DNA of 53,529 bases, taken from Candidatus Sulfopaludibacter sp. SbA3 (GTDB taxonomy: Bacteria; Acidobacteriota; Terriglobia; 20CM-2-55-15). The notes below the pieces were generated by a model. It saw only the letters and a program-made list of their open reading frames with translations, did no database searches and was not told the origin of the DNA. This document shows, one piece after another, positions 34,807 to 43,295 of the stretch (position 1 is its first letter; the number at the start of each line of letters is the position of its first letter). The position numbers and the translations under genes are program-made. The stretch lies in the NCBI GenBank assembly GCA_945865815.1, contig CAMBFR010000014.1:1-53529 (forward strand). The letters are read 5' to 3'.

Positions 34807-35193
34807 ATGCTGGGTCTCCCTACCACGCCGAGTGGCGCCTGGACGTCGTCGAGTTCTTTGAAGTGGCGCGCTCTCCCGGCGTAGATCCCATCAACTTCCC
34901 CAAAGAACTCATCGGCACGCCAAAAGCTTTCACAATTCCTTTCGGTTTTACCGTCCCGTTGACGATCACTTGGCTGCCGCTTACGGCCCCGGCTTTCTAT
35001 TCCCTGAAAATACCCAGTCTCTTCCAAAGTGCTTCCCACAACCCTATCTTCCGGCCCACCAACCCTTTCTCTCCCCCGCCAAACCTCATCTTCCGAAACG
35101 GCTGCGCCGAGGTCGAAAGCGTAATCGAATGGGGCTTACCCGGGGTATAATCTGCGCCGGAAAAATCAGGCGTTGTCCTTGAAGGAGGAATTG
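34807..35193. other. 387-bp intergenic region without a supported gene
   Basis: It contains a pyrimidine-rich stretch (about 35020-35095) and a short open frame (34764-35150) with unconvincing composition. The right end has a likely promoter at 35146-35151 and a GGAGG ribosome-binding site for the following gene. No RNA gene or repeat was recognised. Confidence 0.5.
35146..35151 (+). promoter_or_regulatory. putative -10 box upstream of the NTF2-like gene
   Basis: Perfect TATAAT about 43 nt before the ATG at 35194. No good -35 element is visible at the standard spacing. Confidence 0.42.
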
Positions 35194-35664
35194 ATGAAGA
35201 GATTGCTTGTTTTCGCGGTTGTCGTGGTCGCGTTTGCCGGTACGGTGCTGGCACAGGGTGGCGCAGGTGGAATATTCGCTCCTCCGGCAACCCCTGCGGG
35301 TCCGATCATGGATGAAGTGAACTCTCTGTTGACCGCCTTCAACAATCGCGACGCGGCGTATTTCCAGAGCAAGATCGCGCCCGATGCCGTCTGGTTTGAC
35401 GAAGACGGACACGCGCTTCGCGCAAGCGTTTGGGTCACTCGCCTTCTTTCGGCAACCCCGGCGAGGAAACTCACCATTTCCAATCTCAGAGTCGCGAACT
35501 GGGACACGTCCGGCTGGGCCGGTTTCAATTTTGTAATGGAAGGCACCGACAAGGTCGCCGGCGGCGTGAAAGGAACCAACACTCTTGTCTACAGGAGAAC
35601 CGGTAATGCCTGGCAGGTTGCCGTCATTCACGGCGCGGTCGATATGAAGATCGGCGCGCACTAA
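35194..35664 (+). CDS. secreted NTF2/SnoaL-like (DUF4440-type) protein
   Basis: GGAGGAA precedes the ATG at 35194. Signal peptide LLVFAVVVVAFAGTVLAQ, a short Gly/Ala/Pro linker and then one NTF2-like domain of about 120 residues: IMDEVNSLLTAFNNRDAAYF at the start, VWFDEDGHALRAS, and a C-terminal VYRRTGNAWQVAVIHGAVD. Members of this fold are small ligand-binding or enzyme-like domains; DUF4440 proteins are often exported and of unknown role. The gene is alone. A palindrome (35673-35803) begins 9 bp after its stop. Confidence 0.75.
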   Translation: MKRLLVFAVVVVAFAGTVLAQGGAGGIFAPPATPAGPIMDEVNSLLTAFNNRDAAYFQSKIAPDAVWFDEDGHALRASVWVTRLLSATPARKLTISNLRVANWDTSGWAGFNFVMEGTDKVAGGVKGTNTLVYRRTGNAWQVAVIHGAVDMKIGAH

Positions 35665-35672
35665 CGGGACCT

Positions 35673-35803
35673 GGATTGGGAAATGAGCGGCTGCGAATGC
35701 AAGCCCGACGCGAAGCGTGAGCGCGATAGCGCGAAACCTAATGCGAGGCCGCAGCCATCAAGTAATGTCGAGTGCGCCTCGGCCAGTTGACATTTCCCAA
35801 TCC
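35673..35803. repeat. composite inverted repeat (family F)
   Basis: Outer arms GGATTGGGAAATG (35673-35685) and CATTTCCCAATCC (35791-35803) are perfect; inside, GGCTGCG (35689-35695) pairs with CGCAGCC (35750-35756), and GCGCGATAGCGC forms a central hairpin. It fills most of the gap before the glycosyltransferase gene. Confidence 0.8.
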
Positions 35804-35856
35804 CCTTCCCTCTCCTTTGAACTTCCCTCTGAAACCAGTTTGAGGTGTGTGGAACC

Positions 35857-37302
35857 ATGAGCCCGAAAAACAGGAAACGGATACTCTGGCAGACCAGTAT
35901 CAATGAGATCGAGTACGACATTCAGCAGATGTTTTCCGGACTTCGTCCGTACTCCCTCAGCCTGAGCGAACCACAGGCCAGAAATTCCTACTTTTTTCCC
36001 GTGGATGTGAAGATCGACTATTTCAGCACGATTACGGAAGAAGCGATCGCTGCCGCCATCGGTGACTTCAAACCAGACATCATGGTGCATCGATACCGGC
36101 AGCCGATTGAACCATTGCTCTCGGCGTGCAAGAAGACGAAAACTCGTCTCCTCGTTTGGATTTCCGAGCAGGGACCCGAGCGGGAAGTGGAGATCGATCG
36201 GGCACTGTGCTTTCACAACGTCATTGCCAATAACGACTCGGACTACGAATTCTACAAGCAGTCCGGAGTCGAGAACGTGTACAACATGCCGTTTGGATGC
36301 GTCCCATCCTTTCACAGGAAGGTTCGCGCTCCAGCCCGGTACAAGACGGACATCGTGTGCTACGGCAACCCGCTCTATGACTACTACGAAAGCAAGCGGA
36401 AGGCCGTCGACACGCTTGTAAAGCCGGTCGTCGAGAACGGGTTCCAGGTGGCGCTCTGGGGCACGGCCAAGGGCGGGGGAGGATGGCTCGAGATTCCGTA
36501 CGTGGCGAAGAGGGCGAAGCTCTACCGCGGAATGTTTTCTTACGAAGATCTGCCGGCCGTCAACTCCGGCGCCAAGATCGTTCTCGGAATTACGGCCAAC
36601 GCTCAATACGGGGCCTATGGCAGCCGGCTGGCGCGGGCGCTTTCGTGCGGCTCGTTCATCATCTGGCACTACACCGTGGGCATGGAGAAGTACTTCGAGA
36701 ATCACAAGCATTTGTGCTGGAGTTCTTCGCCCAAAGAGACGCTCGATCTCGTGAAGTTCTACCTGAAGCACGACAAGGAGAGGGAGAGAATCGCCAGGGA
36801 AGGGCGGCGGTACGCTCACGAGAACCTCGACTACGCGAAAATGCTTCTTCCCATCATCGACGACGTTCTGGAACAGCCTCGGGTGAAGACTTCGTCGAGG
36901 TGGTATGACCGGTGCCAGCCTCTGAAGGACTCTTATCGAGCAGGCGACTACCGCGCCGTAGTCGACGGTGTGGCCCGCCTGATGAGCGAAGGACTGCCGC
37001 AGCGGCTGAACGATGAACTGCTCTTCTATCTGGCGAACTCGTTCTATTTTGTTGGCCAGTACGAGAAGGCCGCCGCGGAGCTCTCTCAATTGCTGAAGCG
37101 TCGAAGGCAGGCCGAGTGGCTCAACAACCTGGGCGTCGTGCAGTACAAGATGCGAGACGCAGAGGCGGGACAGCGGAGTCTCCGGGAAGCCACGGATGTG
37201 AGACCCGGCTACCTGGATGCGAGATTCAACCTGGAGTTCGCGCGCCTCAACGCGCCGAACCTTGTCGAGCTGAAGCTCACCAAAGGCTACATCCGAAGCT
37301 GA
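35857..37302 (+). CDS. CgeB-like family 1 glycosyltransferase with TPR-type C-terminus
   Basis: ATG at 35857 follows GAGGTG. The 481-residue protein has two Rossmann-like halves of GT-B type. The C-terminal half has SYEDLPAVNSGAKIVLGI, then YGSRLARALSCGSFIIWHYT, and an acidic-rich YFENHKHLCWSSSPKE segment, as in CgeB/spore-maturation-like glycosyltransferases. After residue 345 it continues with about 130 residues of helical repeats (YRAGDYRAVVDGVARLM, then YFVGQYEKAAAELSQLL) that look like TPRs and may bind a partner. It probably adds a sugar during surface-glycan assembly. It ends 4 bp from the end of the convergent amidotransferase gene. Confidence 0.8.
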   Translation: MSPKNRKRILWQTSINEIEYDIQQMFSGLRPYSLSLSEPQARNSYFFPVDVKIDYFSTITEEAIAAAIGDFKPDIMVHRYRQPIEPLLSACKKTKTRLLVWISEQGPEREVEIDRALCFHNVIANNDSDYEFYKQSGVENVYNMPFGCVPSFHRKVRAPARYKTDIVCYGNPLYDYYESKRKAVDTLVKPVVENGFQVALWGTAKGGGGWLEIPYVAKRAKLYRGMFSYEDLPAVNSGAKIVLGITANAQYGAYGSRLARALSCGSFIIWHYTVGMEKYFENHKHLCWSSSPKETLDLVKFYLKHDKERERIAREGRRYAHENLDYAKMLLPIIDDVLEQPRVKTSSRWYDRCQPLKDSYRAGDYRAVVDGVARLMSEGLPQRLNDELLFYLANSFYFVGQYEKAAAELSQLLKRRRQAEWLNNLGVVQYKMRDAEAGQRSLREATDVRPGYLDARFNLEFARLNAPNLVELKLTKGYIRS

Positions 37303-37306
37303 CCTG

Positions 37307-39139
37307 TCAGGAAACCCAGACGGAGGCTCTTTCCGGCACGACTCCGCGGATCGTAGCGCCGGGCATTGCCGGAATGGCAATCGGATCCTCGACAGCCTTC
37401 TCCACCCGCGCGGGCGCGTAGCGGTTGAGCCAGAGGTCCAGCATGAGAAGGCCGAAGACTTCCCGTGAAAATTTGTTTTCCGCAGTCAGATTCATCCGGC
37501 GAAGGTCGTAGAGGTCGCTGAAGCGCGACCCGGTGATTTGTTCGCGAATCAGATGGGACGAGTTGTTCACGAAGGTTCCGATCGGAGTCGTGAACCCCAT
37601 CTTGTCGGTCCGATGGACGACGGATTTCGGCAGCACGCCGGTAGCGATGTCTCGCATGAGCGGTTTCAGTTGCCCACCGCGAAGAAGCGCGTCCGTATCC
37701 AGTTTGTTGATGTGGCGCACCAGGCTCTGATGCAGCAGCGCGGGGCGGCCTTCGAGCCCGTGGCGGCCGCACATTTTGTCGTCGATGTTCAGCAGCGCCG
37801 AAAGAAAATAGCGCCGGTCGAACTGGAGCATGGCCTCAAGTGGTCTGGCTCCCGCGCCGGCGGCGGCAAAGGCCTCCTTGAAGGAATCGGCCACGGACGG
37901 TTCGTAGAACGAATACAGCGATGGGTCGCCCTTCCGATGCGTCATCTCGAAGCGGTCCGCCAGATCCGGCAGGTTGCGCATCTTCCGAAATAGATCGCGG
38001 TACGACTCCTGATGGCACTCGCCCATGGCCAGTTGATAACGCACATATCCGGCGAAGAGTTCGTCGCCGCCGGTTCCCGTCAGCAGAACTTTGTAGCGCC
38101 TGCGCACCTGAGCCAGGACGTCGTCCAGAGGGAGAATCACCGAACCGACCGTCATTTCATCGAAGTCTTCGAGAATGTTCTCAAGCCGCGAGACCAGGTC
38201 GAAGGACTCGTTGGCGTTGACGACGAACAACCGGGTCGAAGTGCCGCCCACGGCCTGCTGAGCGTAAAACGTCTCGTTACATTCGGGATCGGAGTAATTG
38301 CAGTGGTACGCCATCTCCGGCGAAGCCAGCCGGGTAATCAGGCTCGAATCGATGCCGCCGCTGCAGAGCGTTGTGAAAGGCGTATCGCCGACGGTGGAGT
38401 CGGCAACACATTCCTTGATGAGTTCGCGGCACTCGTCAATCCAGGCTGAAGTCGCCGCTTGATGCGCGTTCGCATCGGACTTCAGGATGTCTTCGTAGCA
38501 CCTGCTCTTCACGCCTCCCGTTCGCAGGTCGATTTCCACGGTATGGCCGGGCATCACCTTTTTGACCTGTTTGAAAAAGGTCTTATCGCCGAACGTGAAC
38601 TGGTAACGTACGTACTCCGAAAGAGCCGTGTAGTCGAGATCGAGCGGAGCGGGAATCGATTCCTGAATTGTCCGTATGGTTGAAGCGATGCAGAGCCCAT
38701 TTTCGCCATACGAATAGTAGAGGGGCTTAATGCCATACTGATCGCGCACGAGCGTCAGCCGGCGCGCCACCCTGTCGTAGATGACGAAAGCCCAGAATCC
38801 GGTCAGCTCGGCAAGAACCTTGGGTCCCCAGGCAGTCCAGGCGTGCAGGAGCACTTCCGCATCATTGCCTCCGCGAACCGTCACGCCCTTGGCGCGAAGC
38901 TTCGCGCGAATCTCGTTGTAGTTATAGATTTCGCCGTTGAAGGCCAGAATGTGCGTATCGTTTTCCAGCGGCTCGGCGCCGCGTTCGTCGAGGCCGATGA
39001 TGGCCAGGCGCGTATGCGCCATCTGTACCCAGCTATCGGCCCAGAATCCGATCTGGTCGGGACCGCGCTTGCGCAGGCTCCGAAGGGAACGGTGACTGAA
39101 TGGCCGGTTTACGCCGTGTGTGACAAGAATTCCGCACAT
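37307..39139 (-). CDS. asnB: asparagine synthase-like glutamine amidotransferase (glycan cluster)
   Basis: Start at 39139, so that Cys2 becomes the N-terminal nucleophile (MCGILVTHG); the longer open frame upstream overlaps the epimerase and is rejected. GGAAGGAAAC lies just upstream. The class-II glutaminase domain (FNGEIYNYNEIR, GNDAEVLLHAW) is followed by an ATP-pyrophosphatase synthetase domain with SGGIDSSLI and GTGGDELFAGY. About 610 residues, the usual size. It may make asparagine, but in an epimerase/glycosyltransferase neighbourhood such proteins often amidate a sugar carboxylate, so the symbol names the family only. The start overlaps the epimerase gene by 31 bp, indicating translational coupling. 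Confidence 0.85.
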   Translation of the reverse strand: MCGILVTHGVNRPFSHRSLRSLRKRGPDQIGFWADSWVQMAHTRLAIIGLDERGAEPLENDTHILAFNGEIYNYNEIRAKLRAKGVTVRGGNDAEVLLHAWTAWGPKVLAELTGFWAFVIYDRVARRLTLVRDQYGIKPLYYSYGENGLCIASTIRTIQESIPAPLDLDYTALSEYVRYQFTFGDKTFFKQVKKVMPGHTVEIDLRTGGVKSRCYEDILKSDANAHQAATSAWIDECRELIKECVADSTVGDTPFTTLCSGGIDSSLITRLASPEMAYHCNYSDPECNETFYAQQAVGGTSTRLFVVNANESFDLVSRLENILEDFDEMTVGSVILPLDDVLAQVRRRYKVLLTGTGGDELFAGYVRYQLAMGECHQESYRDLFRKMRNLPDLADRFEMTHRKGDPSLYSFYEPSVADSFKEAFAAAGAGARPLEAMLQFDRRYFLSALLNIDDKMCGRHGLEGRPALLHQSLVRHINKLDTDALLRGGQLKPLMRDIATGVLPKSVVHRTDKMGFTTPIGTFVNNSSHLIREQITGSRFSDLYDLRRMNLTAENKFSREVFGLLMLDLWLNRYAPARVEKAVEDPIAIPAMPGATIRGVVPERASVWVS

Positions 39140-40188
39140 GGTTTGTTTCCTTCCAAGAAGCGCCCGGAATCGGGTCGAAATGCGAGCGCCGCGCCGTCCT
39201 TGAAGCTCACGGGATCCCGCTCCAAAAGGCGCTTCAACGCCGCCGGATCGCCCAGACAGTGCCTCATGTCTCCGGTACGGTACCCACCCAGAATCTTCGG
39301 AACGCACGAGACGCCATACGCTGAAGCGATGGATTCGCAGGCTTCGGTCAATCGCGTGGGAACTCCGGAGCACACGTTGACGACCGCAGGCACCGGCTTT
39401 CCTTTGAGAATGGAAAGAACGGCGGCAACGATGTCGCCGACGTAGACCCAGTCGCGTATCTGCCTGCCGTCTTCAAACAGAAGCGGTTGTTCGCCAGCGC
39501 GTATCCAGCCGGCGAGACGGGCGATTATCGTCGCTTCGCCGTCGTCCAGCCTCAGCCGGTCTCCATAGACCGACGAAAAGCGCAGCACCGTTACCGGCGC
39601 GCGGCTGAAGCCGCGGAAGCAGAGTTCCTGCATGTACTTCGACGCGCCGTATGTTTCCAGTGGCGAAGGCGGGGCGCTCTCCGTGATTGGAAGAATCCGC
39701 GCTTCTTTGTTGCAGTTCCGGCAATAGACTTCGTAGCGATTGCTGGCAAGATCCGATTCCTGACGGGAGGCGTCGCGTGTTACGCCGCACTCCGGGCAGG
39801 CGTATTCGTAGTTGGATCCGTAAACGCTGAAGCTGCCCGCGACAATGACGTGCTTCAGTTCAGGCAGCCTGCTTGCGTATTCCACGAGCCGCGCGGTTCC
39901 GCGGCAGTTCGCGTCGATGACGTTCGCCGGTTCACGGGATGCGCGGGTGACTCCGCCCAATGCCGCCAGGTGGACGATAGCTCCAACGTTTTCGACATCC
40001 GCGGACGGCTGCCAGCTACGCAGGTCCTCAAAGCGGTAATCGACATCGCCGCGAAGGTAGTCCGGGGCCTTTGGATGCACGGCCGGGTCGAGACTGTCGA
40101 CGCAAACGACCTCGTAGCCTTCGTGTGCGCACGCGTCGACCACATGAGACCCAATGAATCCCGCTCCACCGGTGACGAGTACCTTCAT
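39109..40188 (-). CDS. NAD-dependent nucleotide-sugar epimerase with four-cysteine insertion
   Basis: A 359-residue extended SDR. It has the NAD motif TGGAGFIGSH (6-15), VHLAALGG, GSFSVYGS (119-125) and the catalytic YGASK (Tyr180, Lys184). Between the Ser motif and the Tyr motif lies an insertion with CPEC (Cys131, Cys134) and CRNC (Cys156, Cys159), which looks like a small zinc ribbon above the active site; some rhamnose-type 4-epimerases carry Cys-rich insertions here. The likely task is supplying an epimerised nucleotide sugar to the glycan pathway. It overlaps the next epimerase start by 4 bp (ATGA) and the amidotransferase start by 31 bp. Confidence 0.87.
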   Translation of the reverse strand: MKVLVTGGAGFIGSHVVDACAHEGYEVVCVDSLDPAVHPKAPDYLRGDVDYRFEDLRSWQPSADVENVGAIVHLAALGGVTRASREPANVIDANCRGTARLVEYASRLPELKHVIVAGSFSVYGSNYEYACPECGVTRDASRQESDLASNRYEVYCRNCNKEARILPITESAPPSPLETYGASKYMQELCFRGFSRAPVTVLRFSSVYGDRLRLDDGEATIIARLAGWIRAGEQPLLFEDGRQIRDWVYVGDIVAAVLSILKGKPVPAVVNVCSGVPTRLTEACESIASAYGVSCVPKILGGYRTGDMRHCLGDPAALKRLLERDPVSFKDGAALAFRPDSGRFLEGNKPCAEFLSHTA

Positions 40189-41159
40189 ACGGCCACCTGA
40201 ACCGACTCATCGATCCGGGCTCGATTCCTGGCGAACCAGTCGACCGTTCGAAATATGCCGTGCGCGACGTCGACAGATGGGGAGAAGTCCATGCATGCGC
40301 GCGCGCGGGAGATATCCGCCTGACGGCGGGGACTGTGATCCCAGTCGCGGCGCGGCGCAAACTCGATGCGGCTTCGGGACTGGCAGGTTCGCACGATCGT
40401 TTCGGCGAGATCGAGAATCCTGGTTTGAATCCCGGTGCCAAGATTAACAGCCTGCCCGTTCGCTCCGGGAGTCGTTGCGGCCAGCAGCAAGCCCTGCACG
40501 AGATCGTCCACGAAAATGAAGTCGCGGGTTTCCTGGCCCGTGCCGGTGATGACGATCGGTTCCTCGTTCATCGCCGCCCAGATGAAATTGGGAATGACGT
40601 TGCGATACCGTCCCGGCAATTCGCCGGGGCCGAAAGAATTGAAGAAGCGGCAACGAACGGTGCTGACCTGTTTTCCAAAGTAGTTGCAATAGAACTCGCC
40701 CAATGCCTTCGTGATCTGATACGGCGTGTCCAGATGGAGGCTTACCGGCATGTCCTCGTGGATTGGCGCGTCGATTCCGTGGCCCGCGATCGAGCATCCG
40801 GCCGAGGCGTAGACAACGCGGCTGGCGTCATTCTTTGCGGCCCAGTCGAGCACGGCCAGCGTGCCCTTCCCATTGGTGTGCAGATCGTCGAATGGGTGAT
40901 CCACGCTGTTTTGGTTCGCGAAGAACGCAGCGAGATGGAATACGGTGGGCTCCTTCAGCCGGATGCCGAGCGCCGCGATGTCGCATACGTCTCGCCTGAT
41001 GAGCTTTAATCGGGAGTCTTTCGGAAGCAGCCATTCATACCCGGACGACAGGTCATCGATGACCACCACGCTGTCCGCGCCGGATTCGAGCAGCCGATGA
41101 ACGAGCCGCGACCCGATGGCCCCGGCGCCGCCGGTAACGATCGCGTTTGACAAATTCAT
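40185..41159 (-). CDS. NAD-dependent epimerase/dehydratase (extended SDR)
   Basis: Start at 41159 (MNLSNAIVTGGAGAIGSRLV), which puts the NAD-binding motif TGGAGAIGS at residues 9-17, as in the family. The Asp of VVIDDLSSG binds the adenosine ribose, and HLAAFFANQNS, SAGCSIAG and YQITK (catalytic Tyr and Lys) follow. A typical 325-residue enzyme of the UDP-glucose 4-epimerase/UDP-glucuronate decarboxylase group; without structure the reaction cannot be named. It is the first gene of a three-gene minus-strand operon (this gene, zinc-ribbon epimerase, amidotransferase) and overlaps the next by 4 bp. It is divergent from the GT2-like gene. Confidence 0.87.
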   Translation of the reverse strand: MNLSNAIVTGGAGAIGSRLVHRLLESGADSVVVIDDLSSGYEWLLPKDSRLKLIRRDVCDIAALGIRLKEPTVFHLAAFFANQNSVDHPFDDLHTNGKGTLAVLDWAAKNDASRVVYASAGCSIAGHGIDAPIHEDMPVSLHLDTPYQITKALGEFYCNYFGKQVSTVRCRFFNSFGPGELPGRYRNVIPNFIWAAMNEEPIVITGTGQETRDFIFVDDLVQGLLLAATTPGANGQAVNLGTGIQTRILDLAETIVRTCQSRSRIEFAPRRDWDHSPRRQADISRARACMDFSPSVDVAHGIFRTVDWFARNRARIDESVQVAV

Positions 41160-41399
41160 AGCGCTCACTATCCTGTGGCCTCCATTCACATCCGGCATTG
41201 CAATTCCCCGGCCAGACCTTAAGACGCGGTTGTGGAATGGCTTGCAGGGTTATGCGCCGGTGAGAGTGTCAGATGGCCGTCAGGTTCCGGGGCCTGGTGT
41301 CAAGAATTCGAACCTTTCCGGAAGCCCGGTCAGCCAAAGCATTGAGATCCGTGGCCCGTATTTTGGCGCGATGCTTGCAATTCCATCGCGCGGAACAAT
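41160..41399. promoter_or_regulatory. 240-bp divergent region of the glycan cluster
   Basis: It lies between the start of the epimerase operon and the start of the GT2-like gene, so it must hold both promoters. I see no long repeats and no convincing -35/-10 pairs. The GT2-like start has only a weak purine stretch (GCGGAA) upstream. Confidence 0.4.
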
Positions 41400-42644
41400 A
41401 TGACGCCTTACGTTTCATTCGTCCTGACCTCGCGTAACGACGACTATGCCGGCGGGCAGCTTCGCCGGATGGAGCATTCCCTCAACTGCCTGATCCGCCA
41501 GCTTCGGGATTGCGTCGTCGATGCGGAGATCATCATTGTGGATTGGAATCCTCCTGAGAACCGGCCAGCCCTGGTGGATGCTTTGCGCCTAGACGCACCG
41601 CCGCCGCATGTTGCGGTACGTTTTATCGGGGTTCCGGCGCGTTACCATCGAAGGCTTCGCGACTGGCAGCGCAGTGAAATGTGCGCAGCCGTCGCCTGGA
41701 ACGTGGGAATCCGCCGCGCGCGCGGCCGTTTTGTCCTGCCTCGGGCCAGCGATACGCTGCTTTCGATGGAATTGATTGCGTTCATCGCACGCCGCGAGTT
41801 GCGCGAAGACCGCGTTTACCGCTGTTGTCGCGTCGATACGGCTCCAATCGTCCTCGACCGGATCTCTTCGACGGACCCCGCGGCATTGCTCGACGCCTGC
41901 CGCGAGCACGCGATTGCCGAACACGGCTTTCTGCAGGGGCCGGTCTTCCCCCCGATGAGACATCTGCATACCAATGCCTGCGGAGACTTCACGCTCGCAT
42001 CCCGAACCGCCTGGCGGCGCATTCGAGGCAACCGCGAGTGGGGTGGTGTTGTGGCTCTGGATACCGATGGTCTCGCGCTCCACGCCATGGCCAACGTGGG
42101 ACTGCAGCAGGAGGTTTTGCCGCGTACTCATTGCGTGTACAAGGCCGCGCACGGGACCATGACCACCCTGAATATTGCCGAGGAACCCCTTCCGGGAGTC
42201 TTCACCTTGTTTGAGGGCCGGCTGATCCGTGAGATCGACAAGGTGCACCGGCGTCTTGGCGAAAGCTCGGAACACCTCGGCGACCACGTGCGCTTTCTGG
42301 CGCGCCTCCTGTTTGACCTGCCCAGGCGACGGTATCGCAATCTTGGAGAGATCGGCTGTCCTTCCTACACGGACTACCTCTATCGGGCGGCCCTGCTTTC
42401 GGGTTCCGCCTCTTTCCGAAGCCTGTTCTTTCCCCGACGACGACGCCTGGCCTGGGAGGTAGCGCTTCGAGCGCTGAAGGTCTACTGGCAGTTCCGGCGC
42501 TGGGACGAAGCATCATTCGGTCCGCACCGCGTCCTGAGGCGGCTGGTTTACCTGGTGGGGCTCGCCCTCAATCCGCGGCTGTATCGCATGAACGGAACCG
42601 GATGGGGTCTGAAGGGAATCCAACTGGAAGAGCGTCAGTTGTAG
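41400..42644 (+). CDS. GT2-like glycosyltransferase
   Basis: A 414-residue cytoplasmic protein beginning TPYVSFVLTSRNDDYAGG, the GT-A start of family 2-type glycosyltransferases, followed by AEIIIVDWNPPENRP and WNVGIRRARGRFVLPRAS. The usual DxD is replaced by RASD at that place, so the metal-binding motif is doubtful. The C-terminal 150 residues are basic and helical and may associate with the membrane (two Leu/Val-rich stretches near 375-400). It probably contributes a transferase step to the same surface glycan as the divergent epimerase operon. Alternatively it could be a non-catalytic relative. Confidence 0.75.
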   Translation: MTPYVSFVLTSRNDDYAGGQLRRMEHSLNCLIRQLRDCVVDAEIIIVDWNPPENRPALVDALRLDAPPPHVAVRFIGVPARYHRRLRDWQRSEMCAAVAWNVGIRRARGRFVLPRASDTLLSMELIAFIARRELREDRVYRCCRVDTAPIVLDRISSTDPAALLDACREHAIAEHGFLQGPVFPPMRHLHTNACGDFTLASRTAWRRIRGNREWGGVVALDTDGLALHAMANVGLQQEVLPRTHCVYKAAHGTMTTLNIAEEPLPGVFTLFEGRLIREIDKVHRRLGESSEHLGDHVRFLARLLFDLPRRRYRNLGEIGCPSYTDYLYRAALLSGSASFRSLFFPRRRRLAWEVALRALKVYWQFRRWDEASFGPHRVLRRLVYLVGLALNPRLYRMNGTGWGLKGIQLEERQL

Positions 42645-42789
42645 CTCGGCTGTGTTCCTCGCCTGGGACCGATCTCTACCCCGGCGGGAAATATTGGCAG
42701 TTGTCGTTGCGGCATCCCTGAGTTTTAGTTCTCGCCCAGGTTCTCCCGCAACCGTTTTCGGCCCATTTCGTTTTCATCAACCCGACAGG

Positions 42790-43278
42790 TCAGCCTTGAA
42801 TTAACTTCTCGATAGCCTGTTCAAGCCACACCTTGTACTGACGGTTCGTCTGCCGGACCCGGATCGCCTCCACACACAGCGATCGAACGGCGTTGGCGTG
42901 CGCCGGCCAGTTCTTCTTTTTCCACAAATGAGAACAAAGGTAGAACGGCCGGTCGTCGAGAAACAGGTCGCTGCGCGCCAGCGTCCAGATATCGCACTGC
43001 TCCTCTCCGTACGGCACAATGCCCAGGCCGGGCTTCTGCAGCAGATGGGTGAGTTCGTGGCCGATCGTTGCATAGGTGACACCGCCCTTGAGCCGCGGGT
43101 TCACCCGTATCGTCATGTTTCTCGCTTCCGCGCTGCCATGCAGTGCCGCGGACCTGTTCACGCCGATGGTGATCGTCTGATTGGATAACTCGGGAAATTC
43201 CCGGAGGGAACGCTCAATGCGCCGCATCAGTTCCGCAGTCATTTCCCTTCGCATTGGACTGCTCAACTGAATCTGCAT
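42790..43278 (-). CDS. small HExxH metallopeptidase-like protein
   Basis: Start at 43278 (MQIQLSSPMRREM); the longer open frame overlaps the DUF6152 gene in another frame and is not protein-like. The 162-residue product has TIGHELTHLLQ, an HExxH zinc site, near residue 75, with Glu-rich residues after it (GEEQCDIW) that could supply the third ligand. It resembles small cytoplasmic zincins (SprT-like size) but is not assigned to a family; no signal peptide is visible. It begins 17 bp after the end of the DUF6152 gene on the same strand, so the two are probably one transcript. Its ribosome-binding site is weak. Confidence 0.7.
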   Translation of the reverse strand: MQIQLSSPMRREMTAELMRRIERSLREFPELSNQTITIGVNRSAALHGSAEARNMTIRVNPRLKGGVTYATIGHELTHLLQKPGLGIVPYGEEQCDIWTLARSDLFLDDRPFYLCSHLWKKKNWPAHANAVRSLCVEAIRVRQTNRQYKVWLEQAIEKLIQG

Positions 43279-43295
43279 GGAAGCCGCGCGGAGGT

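Noticed and set aside
34764-35150. 128-residue frame after the GNAT gene
   Set aside because: Overlaps the GNAT end, Pro/Phe-rich through a pyrimidine tract, with no ribosome-binding site or family resemblance.
35758-37380. 540-residue open frame antisense to the glycosyltransferase
   Set aside because: No domain, and the opposite strand carries a complete glycosyltransferase with a ribosome-binding site.
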